From: Maribacter orientalis
GTDB taxonomy: Bacteria; Bacteroidota; Bacteroidia; Flavobacteriales; Flavobacteriaceae
DNA length: 64,000 nucleotides
Reading direction: 5' to 3'
Assembly (NCBI RefSeq): GCF_900109345.1
Contig: NZ_FNZN01000001.1
Location: 503,883 to 567,882 of the forward strand
Under the pieces are notes generated by a model, which searched no databases, was not told the DNA's origin, and saw only the letters and a list, made by a program, of their open reading frames with translations. The position numbers and the translations under genes are program-made. Of this stretch, positions 51,062 through 60,048 are shown in pieces. Every line of letters begins with the position of its first letter. Position 1 is the stretch's first letter.

Positions 51062-51832
51062 TTATTTTTTTCTATTTAGAACTTTGTATTCTTCGTAGCA
51101 ACTGCTAATGGCATCAAGTATCTGAAGGTCATTAGCTGTAGTAATAAAAGATTTAGAGTAATTACAGTTGTTAAGTATATCTTGAATGTCAACTTTTTCC
51201 AACTGAAGAAATTCTGTTAGAGTTTCACGATCAAACTTAGAAGCCAATAAATTACGAATTTCATCGTCTTCTCTCATTTGCCTAAGTTTACGCATTTGTG
51301 CAGGTTTCTTGCCAAAGAGGTTTCGTAGTAAATCTGCTGGGTTAAGAATAGCGCCTAGCACCTTTGTAACAGCACTAGGGTTTTTATTACCACCCTCATA
51401 ACTAACGCCTAGACCAGAAATACTATATTGATAAGCGTTGTTGATAGGAAGGTTTTTCACGTCAATTTCTAAATAACCGGTAAGCTGATATGGTCTTACA
51501 ATAACCTCCTCCAAAGCATACGCTAGTTCGGTTAAGGCTATTTCAGTATTCTCAAATTTGAACATGTCGTTTGTAACCCTTATTTTTTGGGACTTGAACC
51601 CAAGAAAAGAAAAATAAAGAGTATCATTTACTACAGCTGCAATCGAAAATTCTCCTTTTTCATTGGTAATAGTACCGAAAACTTGGTTCAAGTTAACGAC
51701 ATGAACGCTTTCAAGCGGTTCTTCGGTTTGTGCATTAATAACAACTGCACTTAAGCGTTGATTTTCTTCTGTTTCTTGCGAAAAACCTAAAAGGGAAATG
51801 AAGGTAAATAAGACTGATAAAAAATATTTCAT
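51062..51832 (-). CDS. Exported carboxypeptidase-regulatory-like domain protein
   Basis: A 256-residue protein with a signal peptide (about 1-18, ending FSQ). A CarboxypepD_reg-like beta-sandwich follows: LSAVVINAQTEEPLESVHVVNLNQVFGTITNEKGEF, then DTLYFSFLGFKSQKIRV (about 28-95). This is the domain found at the front of SusC-type receptors, but here it is alone and followed by about 150 residues with a helical KPAQMRKLRQMREDDEIRNLL segment. It is likely periplasmic or outer membrane-associated. Function unknown. It lies between the amylase and the helicase genes on the same strand. Confidence 0.75.
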   Translation of the reverse strand: MKYFLSVLFTFISLLGFSQETEENQRLSAVVINAQTEEPLESVHVVNLNQVFGTITNEKGEFSIAAVVNDTLYFSFLGFKSQKIRVTNDMFKFENTEIALTELAYALEEVIVRPYQLTGYLEIDVKNLPINNAYQYSISGLGVSYEGGNKNPSAVTKVLGAILNPADLLRNLFGKKPAQMRKLRQMREDDEIRNLLASKFDRETLTEFLQLEKVDIQDILNNCNYSKSFITTANDLQILDAISSCYEEYKVLNRKK

Positions 51833-51907
51833 GTTGTTAACGCCAAGTTTAGGGATGCAAACAAAATAAAAAAAATACGCCGAAGCGTATTTTTAATATA
51901 CAATTAA

Positions 51908-53749
51908 CTAAAAGAAATCTCCCTTTCTTTTAGTGGTGCGTCTTTTTCCAGAGTTAGGACTGCTAGCTTCACTTCGACCTCGACTTCTTCCTTTAGATTC
52001 ACGATCGACATCTTTTCTTCCTTTACCACCACGGTCATCATCTCTTCTGGCGCTTCTTTTTCCTTTAAATCCGCCGCCTCCGCCGCTGCTTCTGCGATTA
52101 CCGCCTCCGCCACCGCCAGGGTTTTTGGATACTTCTACATTTACAAATCGTCCGTCAACTTTAAACTCGGTAAACTTGTCAAGAATTTGTTGGGTAGATT
52201 CTGATTCAGTATTAAAAAATGAAAAACTTTCTTTTACATCAACTTTAAAAACATCTTCTTGCCCTAGGCCAACTGTATCTCTAATGAAATCTTTAAGTGA
52301 CATCCAATCATAACCATCTTTTTCACCAACATTTATGAAATAACGAACTGCACCACTAGTTGGTGTTTCGCCACCTCTTCGGCCATCACTTCTATCTCTA
52401 TCGCCATCTCTATCTCTACCACCATCAGAAGAATTTAAATCTTTAGACTTATTGTAATAGTTAGAGAATCGCGTAAATTCTACCGATACAATTTTTTTAA
52501 TTAGTTCTTCACGATCAATACCTTGTAGAACATCATTAATTGCGGGTAAATAATTTTCTACGTCTGCATTGATTTGTGTATCCTTAATTTTGTTAGCCAA
52601 GTGATACAATTGAATTTCGCAGATTTCCATTCCCGTAGGAATTTGTTTGGCAATAAACTTCTGATTGATTTTGTTTTCAATAGCTTTAATCTTACGTTGT
52701 TCGCTTCGTGTGATTATTACCATTGAGATACCTGACTTGCCAGCTCTACCTGTTCTACCGCTACGGTGTGTATAGGTTTCGATTTCATCCGGTAATTGAT
52801 AATTTATTACATGGGTAATATCATCAACATCAATACCACGTGCAGCAACATCAGTTGCGACAAGCATTTGAATCTGCCTTTTTCGAAAAGAATTCATCAC
52901 CAAATCGCGTTGGTTCTGACTTAAATCGCCATGTAAGGCTCCTGCGTTGTAACCATCTTCAATTAAATTTTCGGCAACTTTTTGGGTATCCCTTTTAGTT
53001 CTACAGAAAATAACTGAAAATATATCTGGGTTGGTATCTGCCAATCTTTTTAAAGCAGGATAACGATCTCTACCACCAACAACATAATATTCATGTTGTA
53101 CAGTTGATGCGCCTGAATTTTTTGCACCAACTGTAATCTCTTGAGGGGAGTGCATGAATTTTTTTGCAATTATTGAAACTTCCTTAGGCATAGTTGCAGA
53201 GAACAACCATGTAGATTTATCATTAGGAGTACCCGAAAGAATATCTTTAATATCCTCCATAAAGCCCATGTTCAGCATTTCATCTGCCTCATCTAGAATA
53301 CAGTAATCGATTTTAGAGATATCCACAAGACGTCTACTGATCATATCTTTCATTCGACCAGGAGTAGCTACAATAATTTGAGCACCTTTTTTAATCTGTC
53401 TTGCTTGGTCTGTAATACTAGCACCGCCATAAATGGCAACTACATTAATATTACGTTCGTATTTTGAATACGCTTGCATTTCTTTGGTAATCTGTAAGCA
53501 AAGCTCACGAGTAGGGGATAGTATTAAACCTTGTGTGGTTCTGCTGTTACTATCAATTTTTTGAATTAATGGAAAACCGAATGCGGCAGTTTTACCTGTT
53601 CCGGTTTGCGCCAAGGCAACCAAATCGGTTTCACTTTCCAATAAAATAGGGATTGCTTTTTCCTGTACTTCTGAAGGGGTTTCAAAACCCAAATCAGCAA
53701 CAGCATCTAATAAGGACTTCTGGAGTCCTAGTGCTTCAAACTTTGTCAT
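51908..53749 (-). CDS. DEAD-box RNA helicase with RNA-binding domain and RG-rich tail
   Basis: A 613-residue RNA helicase of the DeaD/DbpA branch. Q motif FEALGLQKSLL, Walker A AQTGTGKT (about 44-51), DEAD box at about 152, SAT, and HRSGRTGRAGKSG. The DbpA-type RNA-binding domain fills about 462-545 after a charged linker (RDRDGDRDRSDGRRGGE). The last ~65 residues are Gly/Arg/Lys-rich (NPGGGGGGNRRSSGGGGG), typical of disordered RNA-binding tails. The likely role is ribosome assembly or RNA unwinding in the cold. A -7 box about 110 bp upstream gives a long leader, as in cold-shock genes. Confidence 0.94.
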   Translation of the reverse strand: MTKFEALGLQKSLLDAVADLGFETPSEVQEKAIPILLESETDLVALAQTGTGKTAAFGFPLIQKIDSNSRTTQGLILSPTRELCLQITKEMQAYSKYERNINVVAIYGGASITDQARQIKKGAQIIVATPGRMKDMISRRLVDISKIDYCILDEADEMLNMGFMEDIKDILSGTPNDKSTWLFSATMPKEVSIIAKKFMHSPQEITVGAKNSGASTVQHEYYVVGGRDRYPALKRLADTNPDIFSVIFCRTKRDTQKVAENLIEDGYNAGALHGDLSQNQRDLVMNSFRKRQIQMLVATDVAARGIDVDDITHVINYQLPDEIETYTHRSGRTGRAGKSGISMVIITRSEQRKIKAIENKINQKFIAKQIPTGMEICEIQLYHLANKIKDTQINADVENYLPAINDVLQGIDREELIKKIVSVEFTRFSNYYNKSKDLNSSDGGRDRDGDRDRSDGRRGGETPTSGAVRYFINVGEKDGYDWMSLKDFIRDTVGLGQEDVFKVDVKESFSFFNTESESTQQILDKFTEFKVDGRFVNVEVSKNPGGGGGGNRRSSGGGGGFKGKRSARRDDDRGGKGRKDVDRESKGRSRGRSEASSPNSGKRRTTKRKGDFF

Positions 53750-53859
53750 AAATATATTATACTAAATCGCAAATATGAATGTTGCATAGAGCGATTATCA
53801 TATATAACCTAGTTAGACTCAGCGCAACACATGCTATACCAGCGGCGTTAATTAATTTG

Positions 53860-53867
53860 CAAAGGTA
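53860..53867 (-). promoter_or_regulatory. -7 box of the DEAD-box helicase gene
   Basis: TACCTTTG on the minus strand (53867-53860) matches TAnnTTTG. RNA would start near 53853, giving a leader of about 100 nt before ATG 53749, unusually long for this window. A structured cold-responsive leader is possible. Confidence 0.45.
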
Positions 53868-53908
53868 CTGCTAATAATTGGACTGGTATAATAAAATGGT
53901 AAGTAATG

Positions 53909-54553
53909 CTATGGGGCCAATAAATAGCCATATATTGATAGGATTGTGCCCGTAATACCAAAGATAATCATCAAAATAATCAGGATTTTTTGTAGAATTG
54001 GGTTATCATAAATAATGATACAAACAGCACCCAGTACAATGCAGATTTGGAAAAAAAGCATACCATAGTCAAATTTTTTAGTAGCATAATCGTAAGTTGC
54101 TGCTAATTGTTGCCATTCTTTGACACCGGTAATTATACCCATTTCACCTTCTATGTCTTGTTTCCAATTTTCTTTACCGACAAAAGCCGAACCATTTAGA
54201 ATCTCGGTTTTTTCTGCACTATATTTATTAATATTTTTTTGAACCGAAGCTATTTTTTCTTCAATAACCTGAACCTTATCATCAGTTACTATTCCACTAC
54301 TTATTAGTGCGGTTAAATAATCAAGTTCACTTTCCTTTAAGCTTTCTTTGATGCTTTTCGATTGATACCAGTTAGAGTAACTAACAACATTATTATGAGC
54401 AATCATCATTTCTTCTTCTAGCTCGCCATTAACCATTTGTGATATGGCCATGAGTGCAGCAAATAGCGCAATTAATACACCACCAACAGCTTCAGCTCTT
54501 TCTGATGCGACAGATACTTCTACCGTTTCTCTATTATTTTTATTCTGAAACAT
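53909..54553 (-). CDS. DUF4337-like membrane protein
   Basis: A 214-residue membrane protein. Helices: about 23-42 (AVGGVLIALFAALMAISQM), 155-175 and 180-205. Between them lies a helical external or cytoplasmic part with AHNNVVSYSNWYQSKSIKE, the hallmark of DUF4337 (WxxxQAKSI-like), and a stretch of Lys and Glu. Function unknown. It overlaps rdgB by 14 bp on the same strand, so it is co-transcribed with it. Confidence 0.72.
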   Translation of the reverse strand: MFQNKNNRETVEVSVASERAEAVGGVLIALFAALMAISQMVNGELEEEMMIAHNNVVSYSNWYQSKSIKESLKESELDYLTALISSGIVTDDKVQVIEEKIASVQKNINKYSAEKTEILNGSAFVGKENWKQDIEGEMGIITGVKEWQQLAATYDYATKKFDYGMLFFQICIVLGAVCIIIYDNPILQKILIILMIIFGITGTILSIYGYLLAP

Positions 54554-55127
54554 TAATGTTGTTTAAATATGCTATCAATTTTTGAACTGCTTGACCACGA
54601 TGACTTATGCTGTTTTTTATAGATAATGGTAGTTCGGCAAATGTTTCTTTATAACCATTCGGCTTGAATATGGGGTCATAACCAAAACCATGATTACCTT
54701 TTTGGCTAGTTGTAATTTCTCCGATTACTTTACCCTCAAATATATGTGTTTCTCCGTTTATATTTAAAGCGATTACTGTTTTGAAATGTGCGGTTCTATC
54801 TTCTTTGTTTTTTAAGTTGTTTAATAATTTTGCCATATTGGCTTGTGAATCATTTTGTTCACCAGCATAACGTGCAGAATATACGCCGGGTTCACCATTT
54901 AGTGAGTTCACTAGTAGTCCTGTGTCATCAGCAAAACAAGGTAGTTGATAGGTGTTGGTTATAAAATCGGCTTTAAGCTTGGCGTTTCCCTCTAAAGTGT
55001 TTGCTGTTTCAGGTATCTCATCCATACATCCTAACATATCTAAACTAATCAGTTCGATGAATTCGGGCAGTAGTTGTTGAATTTCTTTTAATTTATTAGA
55101 ATTGTGTGTTGCGAATACAAGCTTCAT
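54540..55127 (-). CDS. rdgB: Non-canonical purine NTP pyrophosphatase (RdgB/HAM1)
   Basis: A 195-residue enzyme that hydrolyses XTP, ITP and dITP to keep them out of nucleic acids. Start LVFATHNSNKLKEIQQLLP with the SHNxxKxxE-like motif, ADDTGLLVNSLNGEPGVYSARYAGE (about 63-87), GFGYDPIFKP and the closing SHRGQAVQKL. All family sites are present. A -7 box lies at 55167-55174 on this strand. It is the first gene of a two-gene operon with the DUF4337-like gene. Confidence 0.95.
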   Translation of the reverse strand: MKLVFATHNSNKLKEIQQLLPEFIELISLDMLGCMDEIPETANTLEGNAKLKADFITNTYQLPCFADDTGLLVNSLNGEPGVYSARYAGEQNDSQANMAKLLNNLKNKEDRTAHFKTVIALNINGETHIFEGKVIGEITTSQKGNHGFGYDPIFKPNGYKETFAELPLSIKNSISHRGQAVQKLIAYLNNINVSE

Positions 55128-55166
55128 GTTCTTAATTTGGGAACTGGTTTATTGAGTTTTGAATCT

Positions 55167-55174
55167 CAAAAGTA
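55167..55174 (-). promoter_or_regulatory. -7 box of rdgB
   Basis: TACTTTTG on the minus strand (55174-55167) matches TAnnTTTG, with RNA expected near 55160, 33 nt before ATG 55127. Confidence 0.5.
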
Positions 55175-55187
55175 GTAATTTTATAAA

Positions 55188-55640
55188 ATGGAATTAAAGT
55201 TACCACCAGCTATAGTGTTTTTGCTCTTTGGATTTATCATGTATTTGTTATCAGAATTTTTGCCTTTTGGTTATTTTGACTTTTTTGGTAGGTTGTTACT
55301 TTCAAAAATTTTAATAGGACTTGCTATTTTAATAGGTATTATAGCTCTTATTCAATTTTTTAGGGCTAAAACTACTATAGATCCTACCAAACCTGTTAAG
55401 ACTTCTAATTTGGTAAGTAGCGGAGTTTATAAATTTACTCGTAACCCAATGTATCTAGCCCTATTAATTTCTTTATTAGCTTTAGGGGTTGTTTTAGGAA
55501 ATGCCTTTAATACCTTAATAGCCGCCGCTTTTGTAGGGTACATGAATCGTTTTCAGATAATACCAGAAGAGCGTATTCTCTTAAATAAATTTGGACGGTC
55601 CTATAAGGAATATTGTACCTTGACTAGACGTTGGTTTTAG
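55188..55640 (+). CDS. Isoprenylcysteine methyltransferase-family membrane protein
   Basis: A 150-residue membrane protein with four helices and the catalytic core VSSGVYKFTRNPMYLALLISL (about 83-103) plus a C-terminal PEERILLNKFGRSYKEYCTLTRRW (about 125-149). These are the SAM- and substrate-binding features of the ICMT/PEMT family in bacteria. A lipid or small-thiol methyltransferase is likely; the substrate is unknown. It is divergent from rdgB. Confidence 0.86.
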   Translation: MELKLPPAIVFLLFGFIMYLLSEFLPFGYFDFFGRLLLSKILIGLAILIGIIALIQFFRAKTTIDPTKPVKTSNLVSSGVYKFTRNPMYLALLISLLALGVVLGNAFNTLIAAAFVGYMNRFQIIPEERILLNKFGRSYKEYCTLTRRWF

Positions 55641-55740
55641 ACATTTATGGTTGAATCTACATATTAACACTAAAGCTAATATTTTAAAATATTATGTAAT
55701 TAGCTTATAATTTGATATATTAGTTTTTTAATTAATAATC

Positions 55741-56346
55741 ATGATAGCAATAATTACCGGAGATATTATAAATTCTGAAGATCATCCTAGTTCTCAATGG
55801 ATAGATTTATTGAAGGAATACTTTAACCAGTTTGGTGCTTCTCCAATGAATTGGGAGATTTACCGTGGCGATGAATTTCAACTAAAGGTAACTGAGAAGA
55901 ATGCTTTGTTTTCTGCAATCCGTATTAAGTCAATGTTAAAAGCTATAAGAGGCTTAGATGTAAGAATGGGTATAGGTATAGGTTTAGAGACTTATGTTGG
56001 TGCAGGAGTTACCGAATCGAACGGGCCGGCATACCAACGATCAGGGCGAAATTTTGAATCGCTTAAAGAAAGTAAGGTTAATCTTAGCATTACAACAGGA
56101 ATCGAAGAAAAAGACCGCACACTTAATTTGATTTTGCGATTGGCACTTGATTTTATGGATGATTGGAGTGTGGTGTCTGCCGAAATTGTTACTTTGGTTT
56201 TAGACCATCCTACGTATTCACAAAAAGTAATTGCACAAAAATTAGGAATAAAACAATCTGCTGTAAGTCAAAGATTAAAAAGAGCTAGATTAGACTTGGT
56301 TTTAGATGTATTGTCTTATTATGAAGAAATAATAACAGATAATTAA
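55741..56346 (+). CDS. SatD-family protein with C-terminal helix-turn-helix
   Basis: A 201-residue cytoplasmic protein. The N-terminal part (MIAIITGDIINSEDHPSSQWIDLLKEY, WEIYRGDEFQLKV, GLDVRMGIGIG) has the look of the SatD family, with a nucleotide-cyclase-like fold (IYRGDEFQ). The C-terminal ~50 residues form a helix-turn-helix (VIAQKLGIKQSAVSQRLKRARLD), so the protein can bind DNA. The SatD family was named from the Streptococcus SAT operon, where it is linked to acid tolerance. Coupled to the DUF3307 gene by 1-bp spacing. Confidence 0.82.
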   Translation: MIAIITGDIINSEDHPSSQWIDLLKEYFNQFGASPMNWEIYRGDEFQLKVTEKNALFSAIRIKSMLKAIRGLDVRMGIGIGLETYVGAGVTESNGPAYQRSGRNFESLKESKVNLSITTGIEEKDRTLNLILRLALDFMDDWSVVSAEIVTLVLDHPTYSQKVIAQKLGIKQSAVSQRLKRARLDLVLDVLSYYEEIITDN

Positions 56347-56347
56347 T

Positions 56348-57043
56348 ATGTTGATATTCATCAAACTAATTTTAGCACATTTAATAGGTGATTTTATTCT
56401 TCAGCCTATTAAATGGGTGGTACACAAACAATCACATAAGATTGCATCAAAATATTTGTATATCCATGTAATACTGCATTTTGCACTTTATATGCTCTTC
56501 TTGTGGGATTTGTCTTTATGGAAAATAGCATTAATTATAACTATAGGTCATTACTTCATCGACTTACTAAAACTTTATACCGATTCATTATTTAAAAAAA
56601 AAAGTATTCCGTTTTTTATAGACCAGGCTTTGCATATAGTGCTTATATACTGTTGTGTTTTTTATGATAATTTATTTGAACATACCCTAACACTTTTTCG
56701 AAATTTAGATTGGTCTCTGATAACGGCAATTGTTTTTGTGACCTACCCAGCGTCTATTATTATGGGTGTAATTCTCGAGGGTATGTCCAACCAGATAGAA
56801 ACAGATCATAAATCTTTACCAAATGCAGGTAAATATATCGGCATAATAGAAAGGTTATTCGTGCTAATTTTTATAGTAATTGGTAGGTGGGAAGTTATCG
56901 GACTTTTAATAGCTGCAAAGTCTGTATTTAGATTTAATGACTTAAAGGAGCGAAATAACAGAAAGCTTACTGAATATATATTGATAGGTACGTTAGTTAG
57001 TTTCGGATTGGCTATTTTGTCCGGACTATTATACATTTCTTAA
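56348..57043 (+). CDS. DUF3307 membrane protein
   Basis: A 231-residue inner membrane protein with about six helices. The start LILAHLIGDFILQPIKWVVHKQSHK and the later GHYFIDLLKLYTDSLFKKKSIPFFIDQALHIVLIY carry the conserved His and Asp of DUF3307 (HLxGDFxLQ, HxxxDxxK), which could be metal-binding or catalytic in the membrane. It follows the SatD gene by 1 bp, an arrangement I recall as recurrent. Function unknown. Confidence 0.83.
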   Translation: MLIFIKLILAHLIGDFILQPIKWVVHKQSHKIASKYLYIHVILHFALYMLFLWDLSLWKIALIITIGHYFIDLLKLYTDSLFKKKSIPFFIDQALHIVLIYCCVFYDNLFEHTLTLFRNLDWSLITAIVFVTYPASIIMGVILEGMSNQIETDHKSLPNAGKYIGIIERLFVLIFIVIGRWEVIGLLIAAKSVFRFNDLKERNNRKLTEYILIGTLVSFGLAILSGLLYIS

Positions 57044-57054
57044 TACATTTATCT

Positions 57055-57843
57055 ATGGTACAAAAGAACTATTCATTTTGCATATTCCTATTATTTTTCA
57101 CATCAATATGTTTTTCTCAATCCGAAAATTTCAAGTCTTTCGATGATGTAAAAATTGTTTTTTCAGATGAAGGAGAAGGTGAACCGGTATTATTGATTCA
57201 CGGTTTCATAAATTCAAGAAAATCATGGGATAACACACAATTGAAACAAGATTTACTTGATAAGGGATATAGGGTGATTGTGCCAGATTTAAGAGGTAAC
57301 GGGGATTCTGATAAACCCCAAGATAAAGAAGCCTATGAAAATGATGCAGAAGTTAAAGATTTAAAACTACTAATGAACCATTTGAATATTCAAAGTTATA
57401 AGGCCGTAGGGTATTCTAGAGGGAGTATTGTTTTAGCAAAACTATTGACTACTGATAAGCGAATAGAAAAAGCGGTTTTAGGGGGTATGGGTATAGATTT
57501 TACGAATCCAGATTGGGATAGGAGAATTATGTTCGCCAAAGCCTTTGATGGCGAGGTTAATGAAACTACCAAAGATGCGGTAGACTATGCAAAATCTATA
57601 TATGCGGATTTGCGTTCGCTGCATTTGCAGCAAAAATATCAACCTGTAACCTCAAAGAAGAAATTAGGAAAAATTAAGATTGACATCATAGTGATTTGTG
57701 GAGATGAGGATTTGGATAATGGAAATGCCAAAGAGTTGAGTAATGCATTTGTTAATGGAATATTAGTAAGAGTGCCAGGAGATCATAATGGCACATATAA
57801 AACAGCAGATTTTTCTGACGAGGTACTTCGGTTTTTGCTCTAA
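57055..57843 (+). CDS. Exported alpha/beta hydrolase
   Basis: A 262-residue hydrolase with a signal peptide (about 1-22, ending CFSQ). Oxyanion strand LLIHGFINSRKSWDN (about 47-61), nucleophile elbow GYSRGS (about 118-123), acid Asp in GDEDLDNG and the catalytic His in PGDHNGTYK (about 243). Periplasmic esterase or lipase-like activity is likely. It starts 11 bp after the DUF3307 gene and may belong to the same operon, but its function may be unrelated. Confidence 0.87.
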   Translation: MVQKNYSFCIFLLFFTSICFSQSENFKSFDDVKIVFSDEGEGEPVLLIHGFINSRKSWDNTQLKQDLLDKGYRVIVPDLRGNGDSDKPQDKEAYENDAEVKDLKLLMNHLNIQSYKAVGYSRGSIVLAKLLTTDKRIEKAVLGGMGIDFTNPDWDRRIMFAKAFDGEVNETTKDAVDYAKSIYADLRSLHLQQKYQPVTSKKKLGKIKIDIIVICGDEDLDNGNAKELSNAFVNGILVRVPGDHNGTYKTADFSDEVLRFLL

Positions 57844-57930
57844 TTCGAATAGCATTTGATTGTTTTACATCATAACCGATCATTTTTGTTTTATTTACGA
57901 GATAACATTAATCAGGATAAATTAAATTTT

Positions 57931-57938
57931 TACTTTTG
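57931..57938 (+). promoter_or_regulatory. -7 box of the serB-serA fusion gene
   Basis: TACTTTTG matches TAnnTTTG, 42 bp before ATG 57980. RNA is expected near 57945. Confidence 0.5.
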
Positions 57939-57979
57939 CTTCTTATTTTAATCGCAAGAATACAAAACAAAAGGTAGAA

Positions 57980-59872
57980 ATGGTCGAATTGAGTAGAAAA
58001 TACGTTTTTGATTTTGATAGTACGTTAACTAGGGTAGAAGCCTTAGATGTGCTTGCGGAAATGACTTTAAATGGAAAGTCAGACAAAGAGAAGATTATAA
58101 AGGAAATTCAAAAAATCACTAATCTCGGTATTGATGGTGATATTTCTTTTACTGAATCTTTAGAACGCAGAATTAAACTTTTACATGCCAACAAAGATGA
58201 TTTAGAGGGTCTTGTAAAAGAGCTTCGTAGTAAAATATCGAAGTCTATAGAATCTAATAAAGAATTCTTTGAAAAGTATGCGGATGATATTTATGTAATA
58301 TCATGTGGTTTTAAAGAGTTCATTGACCCAATAGTTAAAGAATATAATATTCCGTCGGATCGCGTGTATGCAAATACATTTAAGTTCGACGAAGAAGGAA
58401 ATATCATCGGTTTCGATGAGAATAATGTGCTGTCCCAACATAATGGCAAAATAGATTGCCTAAGACAAATGGACTTGGAAGGAGAAGTTCAAGTTATTGG
58501 GGATGGTTACAGTGATTATGTAATGCGCGAAGCAGGTATAGCCCATAAGTTTTTTGCTTATACTGAAAACGTACATAGAGAAAAGGCCGCTAATAATGCG
58601 GATTATGTTACACCAAGTTTAGATGAATTTTTATTTGTGAACAAATTGCCAAGAAATATCTCGTACCCAAAAAATAGGATTAAGGTCCTACTATTAGAAA
58701 ACGTGCACACAGCTGCATTTGAAAATCTTTCAGAAGATGGATTTTCCGTTGAATTAATTAAGAACAGCTTATCTGAAGATGAGCTAATTGAAAAAATAAA
58801 GGGCGTACACGTTTTAGGTATACGGTCAAAAACACAAGTAACACAAAAAGTTTTAGATGCTGCCGACAAACTTTTGGTAGTAGGTGCTTTTTGCATTGGT
58901 ACAACACAGATAGATTTAGAGAACGCTAAGAAAAAGGGTGTTGTTGTTTTTAATGCGCCTTATAGCAATACAAGATCGGTTGTAGAATTGGCGATAGGTG
59001 AGATTATTATGCTAATGCGCAGTGTATTTGACCGTAGTAGAGAGATTCATGAGGGACAATGGCAAAAAACAGCTGCAGGATCCCGAGAGGTGCGTGGTAA
59101 AAATTTAGGAATAGTTGGTTATGGTAACATAGGTAAACAATTATCTGTATTAGCTGAAGCTATGGGTATGCGTGTATACTATTACGATGTCGACGATAAA
59201 TTGGCTCTAGGTAATGCGGTAAAATGTGGAACACTTGAAGATTTATTGAACGTTTCAGATGTTGTTACCTTACATATAGATGATAATAAAGCGAATAGGA
59301 ACTTCATTGGTGAGCGTGAAATAAAGCAAATGAAAAAAGGTGCAATGCTAATTAACCTTTCAAGAGGTTTTGTGGTAGATATTGATGCACTTGCTGAAGG
59401 TCTAAAAAGCGGACATATTGGTGGTGCAGCTATTGATGTATATCCTGATGAGCCTGCTAGTAATGGTGAGTTTCACACTAAATTACAAGGTTTTGCAAAT
59501 GTGATTTTGACACCGCACGTTGGTGGAAGCACAGAAGAAGCACAACGTGATATTGCGGACTTTGTACCGAATAAGATTATGGATTATATCAACAGTGGTA
59601 ATACAGTTGATGCTGTAAATTTCCCGAATATTCGTTTGCCGAAACAGAATAAAGCGCACCGCTTTCTTCATATTCATAAGAACGTACCTGGTATTATGGC
59701 TAAAATCAATAAGGTTTTGGCGGAGTACGAGTTAAATATTTCTAGTCAATATCTTTCTACTGATAATGAAGTTGGTTATGTGATAACAGATTTAGATAAA
59801 GAATATAATAAAGATGTTTTAAAAGCACTGAAAAAGGTAGATAATACGATTAAGTTCAGAGTATTGTACTAG
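57980..59872 (+). CDS. serA: Fusion of phosphoserine phosphatase (SerB-like) and 3-phosphoglycerate dehydrogenase (SerA)
   Basis: A 630-residue two-enzyme protein. Residues 1-220 are a HAD phosphatase: motif I DFDST (11-15, Asp11 nucleophile, Asp13 acid), motif II VISCGF with Ser108, and motif IV GDGYSDYVM (174-182), as in SerB. Residues about 232-550 are SerA: GYGNIG (380-385 region), Arg462, Glu491 and His513 as catalytic residues. Residues 555-630 are an ACT domain for serine feedback (NVPGIMAKINKVLAEYELNIS). The two activities are the first and third steps of serine synthesis; the second, SerC, is absent here. All catalytic residues of both halves are present. Confidence 0.92.
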   Translation: MVELSRKYVFDFDSTLTRVEALDVLAEMTLNGKSDKEKIIKEIQKITNLGIDGDISFTESLERRIKLLHANKDDLEGLVKELRSKISKSIESNKEFFEKYADDIYVISCGFKEFIDPIVKEYNIPSDRVYANTFKFDEEGNIIGFDENNVLSQHNGKIDCLRQMDLEGEVQVIGDGYSDYVMREAGIAHKFFAYTENVHREKAANNADYVTPSLDEFLFVNKLPRNISYPKNRIKVLLLENVHTAAFENLSEDGFSVELIKNSLSEDELIEKIKGVHVLGIRSKTQVTQKVLDAADKLLVVGAFCIGTTQIDLENAKKKGVVVFNAPYSNTRSVVELAIGEIIMLMRSVFDRSREIHEGQWQKTAAGSREVRGKNLGIVGYGNIGKQLSVLAEAMGMRVYYYDVDDKLALGNAVKCGTLEDLLNVSDVVTLHIDDNKANRNFIGEREIKQMKKGAMLINLSRGFVVDIDALAEGLKSGHIGGAAIDVYPDEPASNGEFHTKLQGFANVILTPHVGGSTEEAQRDIADFVPNKIMDYINSGNTVDAVNFPNIRLPKQNKAHRFLHIHKNVPGIMAKINKVLAEYELNISSQYLSTDNEVGYVITDLDKEYNKDVLKALKKVDNTIKFRVLY

Positions 59873-60048
59873 AAGTGTGTTTTTAGATATTCTCCATTCA
59901 AAATATTAGGTTTTATAAAACTTGAGAGTTTATAACTACACTAGTGTTATTAGTGCGTACACCATAGTTTAAGTCGTAATCACAACATAAGTATTTTTAC
60001 AACCATACATTATTGTATTTTCGAATTTTGTAGGAAATATCTTTATTA

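Noticed and set aside
49319-51832. The GH13 amylase plus CarboxypepD_reg protein as a polysaccharide utilisation locus
   Set aside because: No SusC or SusD gene is nearby; the 256-residue protein has only the small regulatory-like domain and no plug or barrel.
51904-52113. A 69-residue leftward frame rich in Glu, Ala and Val
   Set aside because: It is an alternate frame of the RG-rich helicase tail; low-complexity codons give long open frames by chance.
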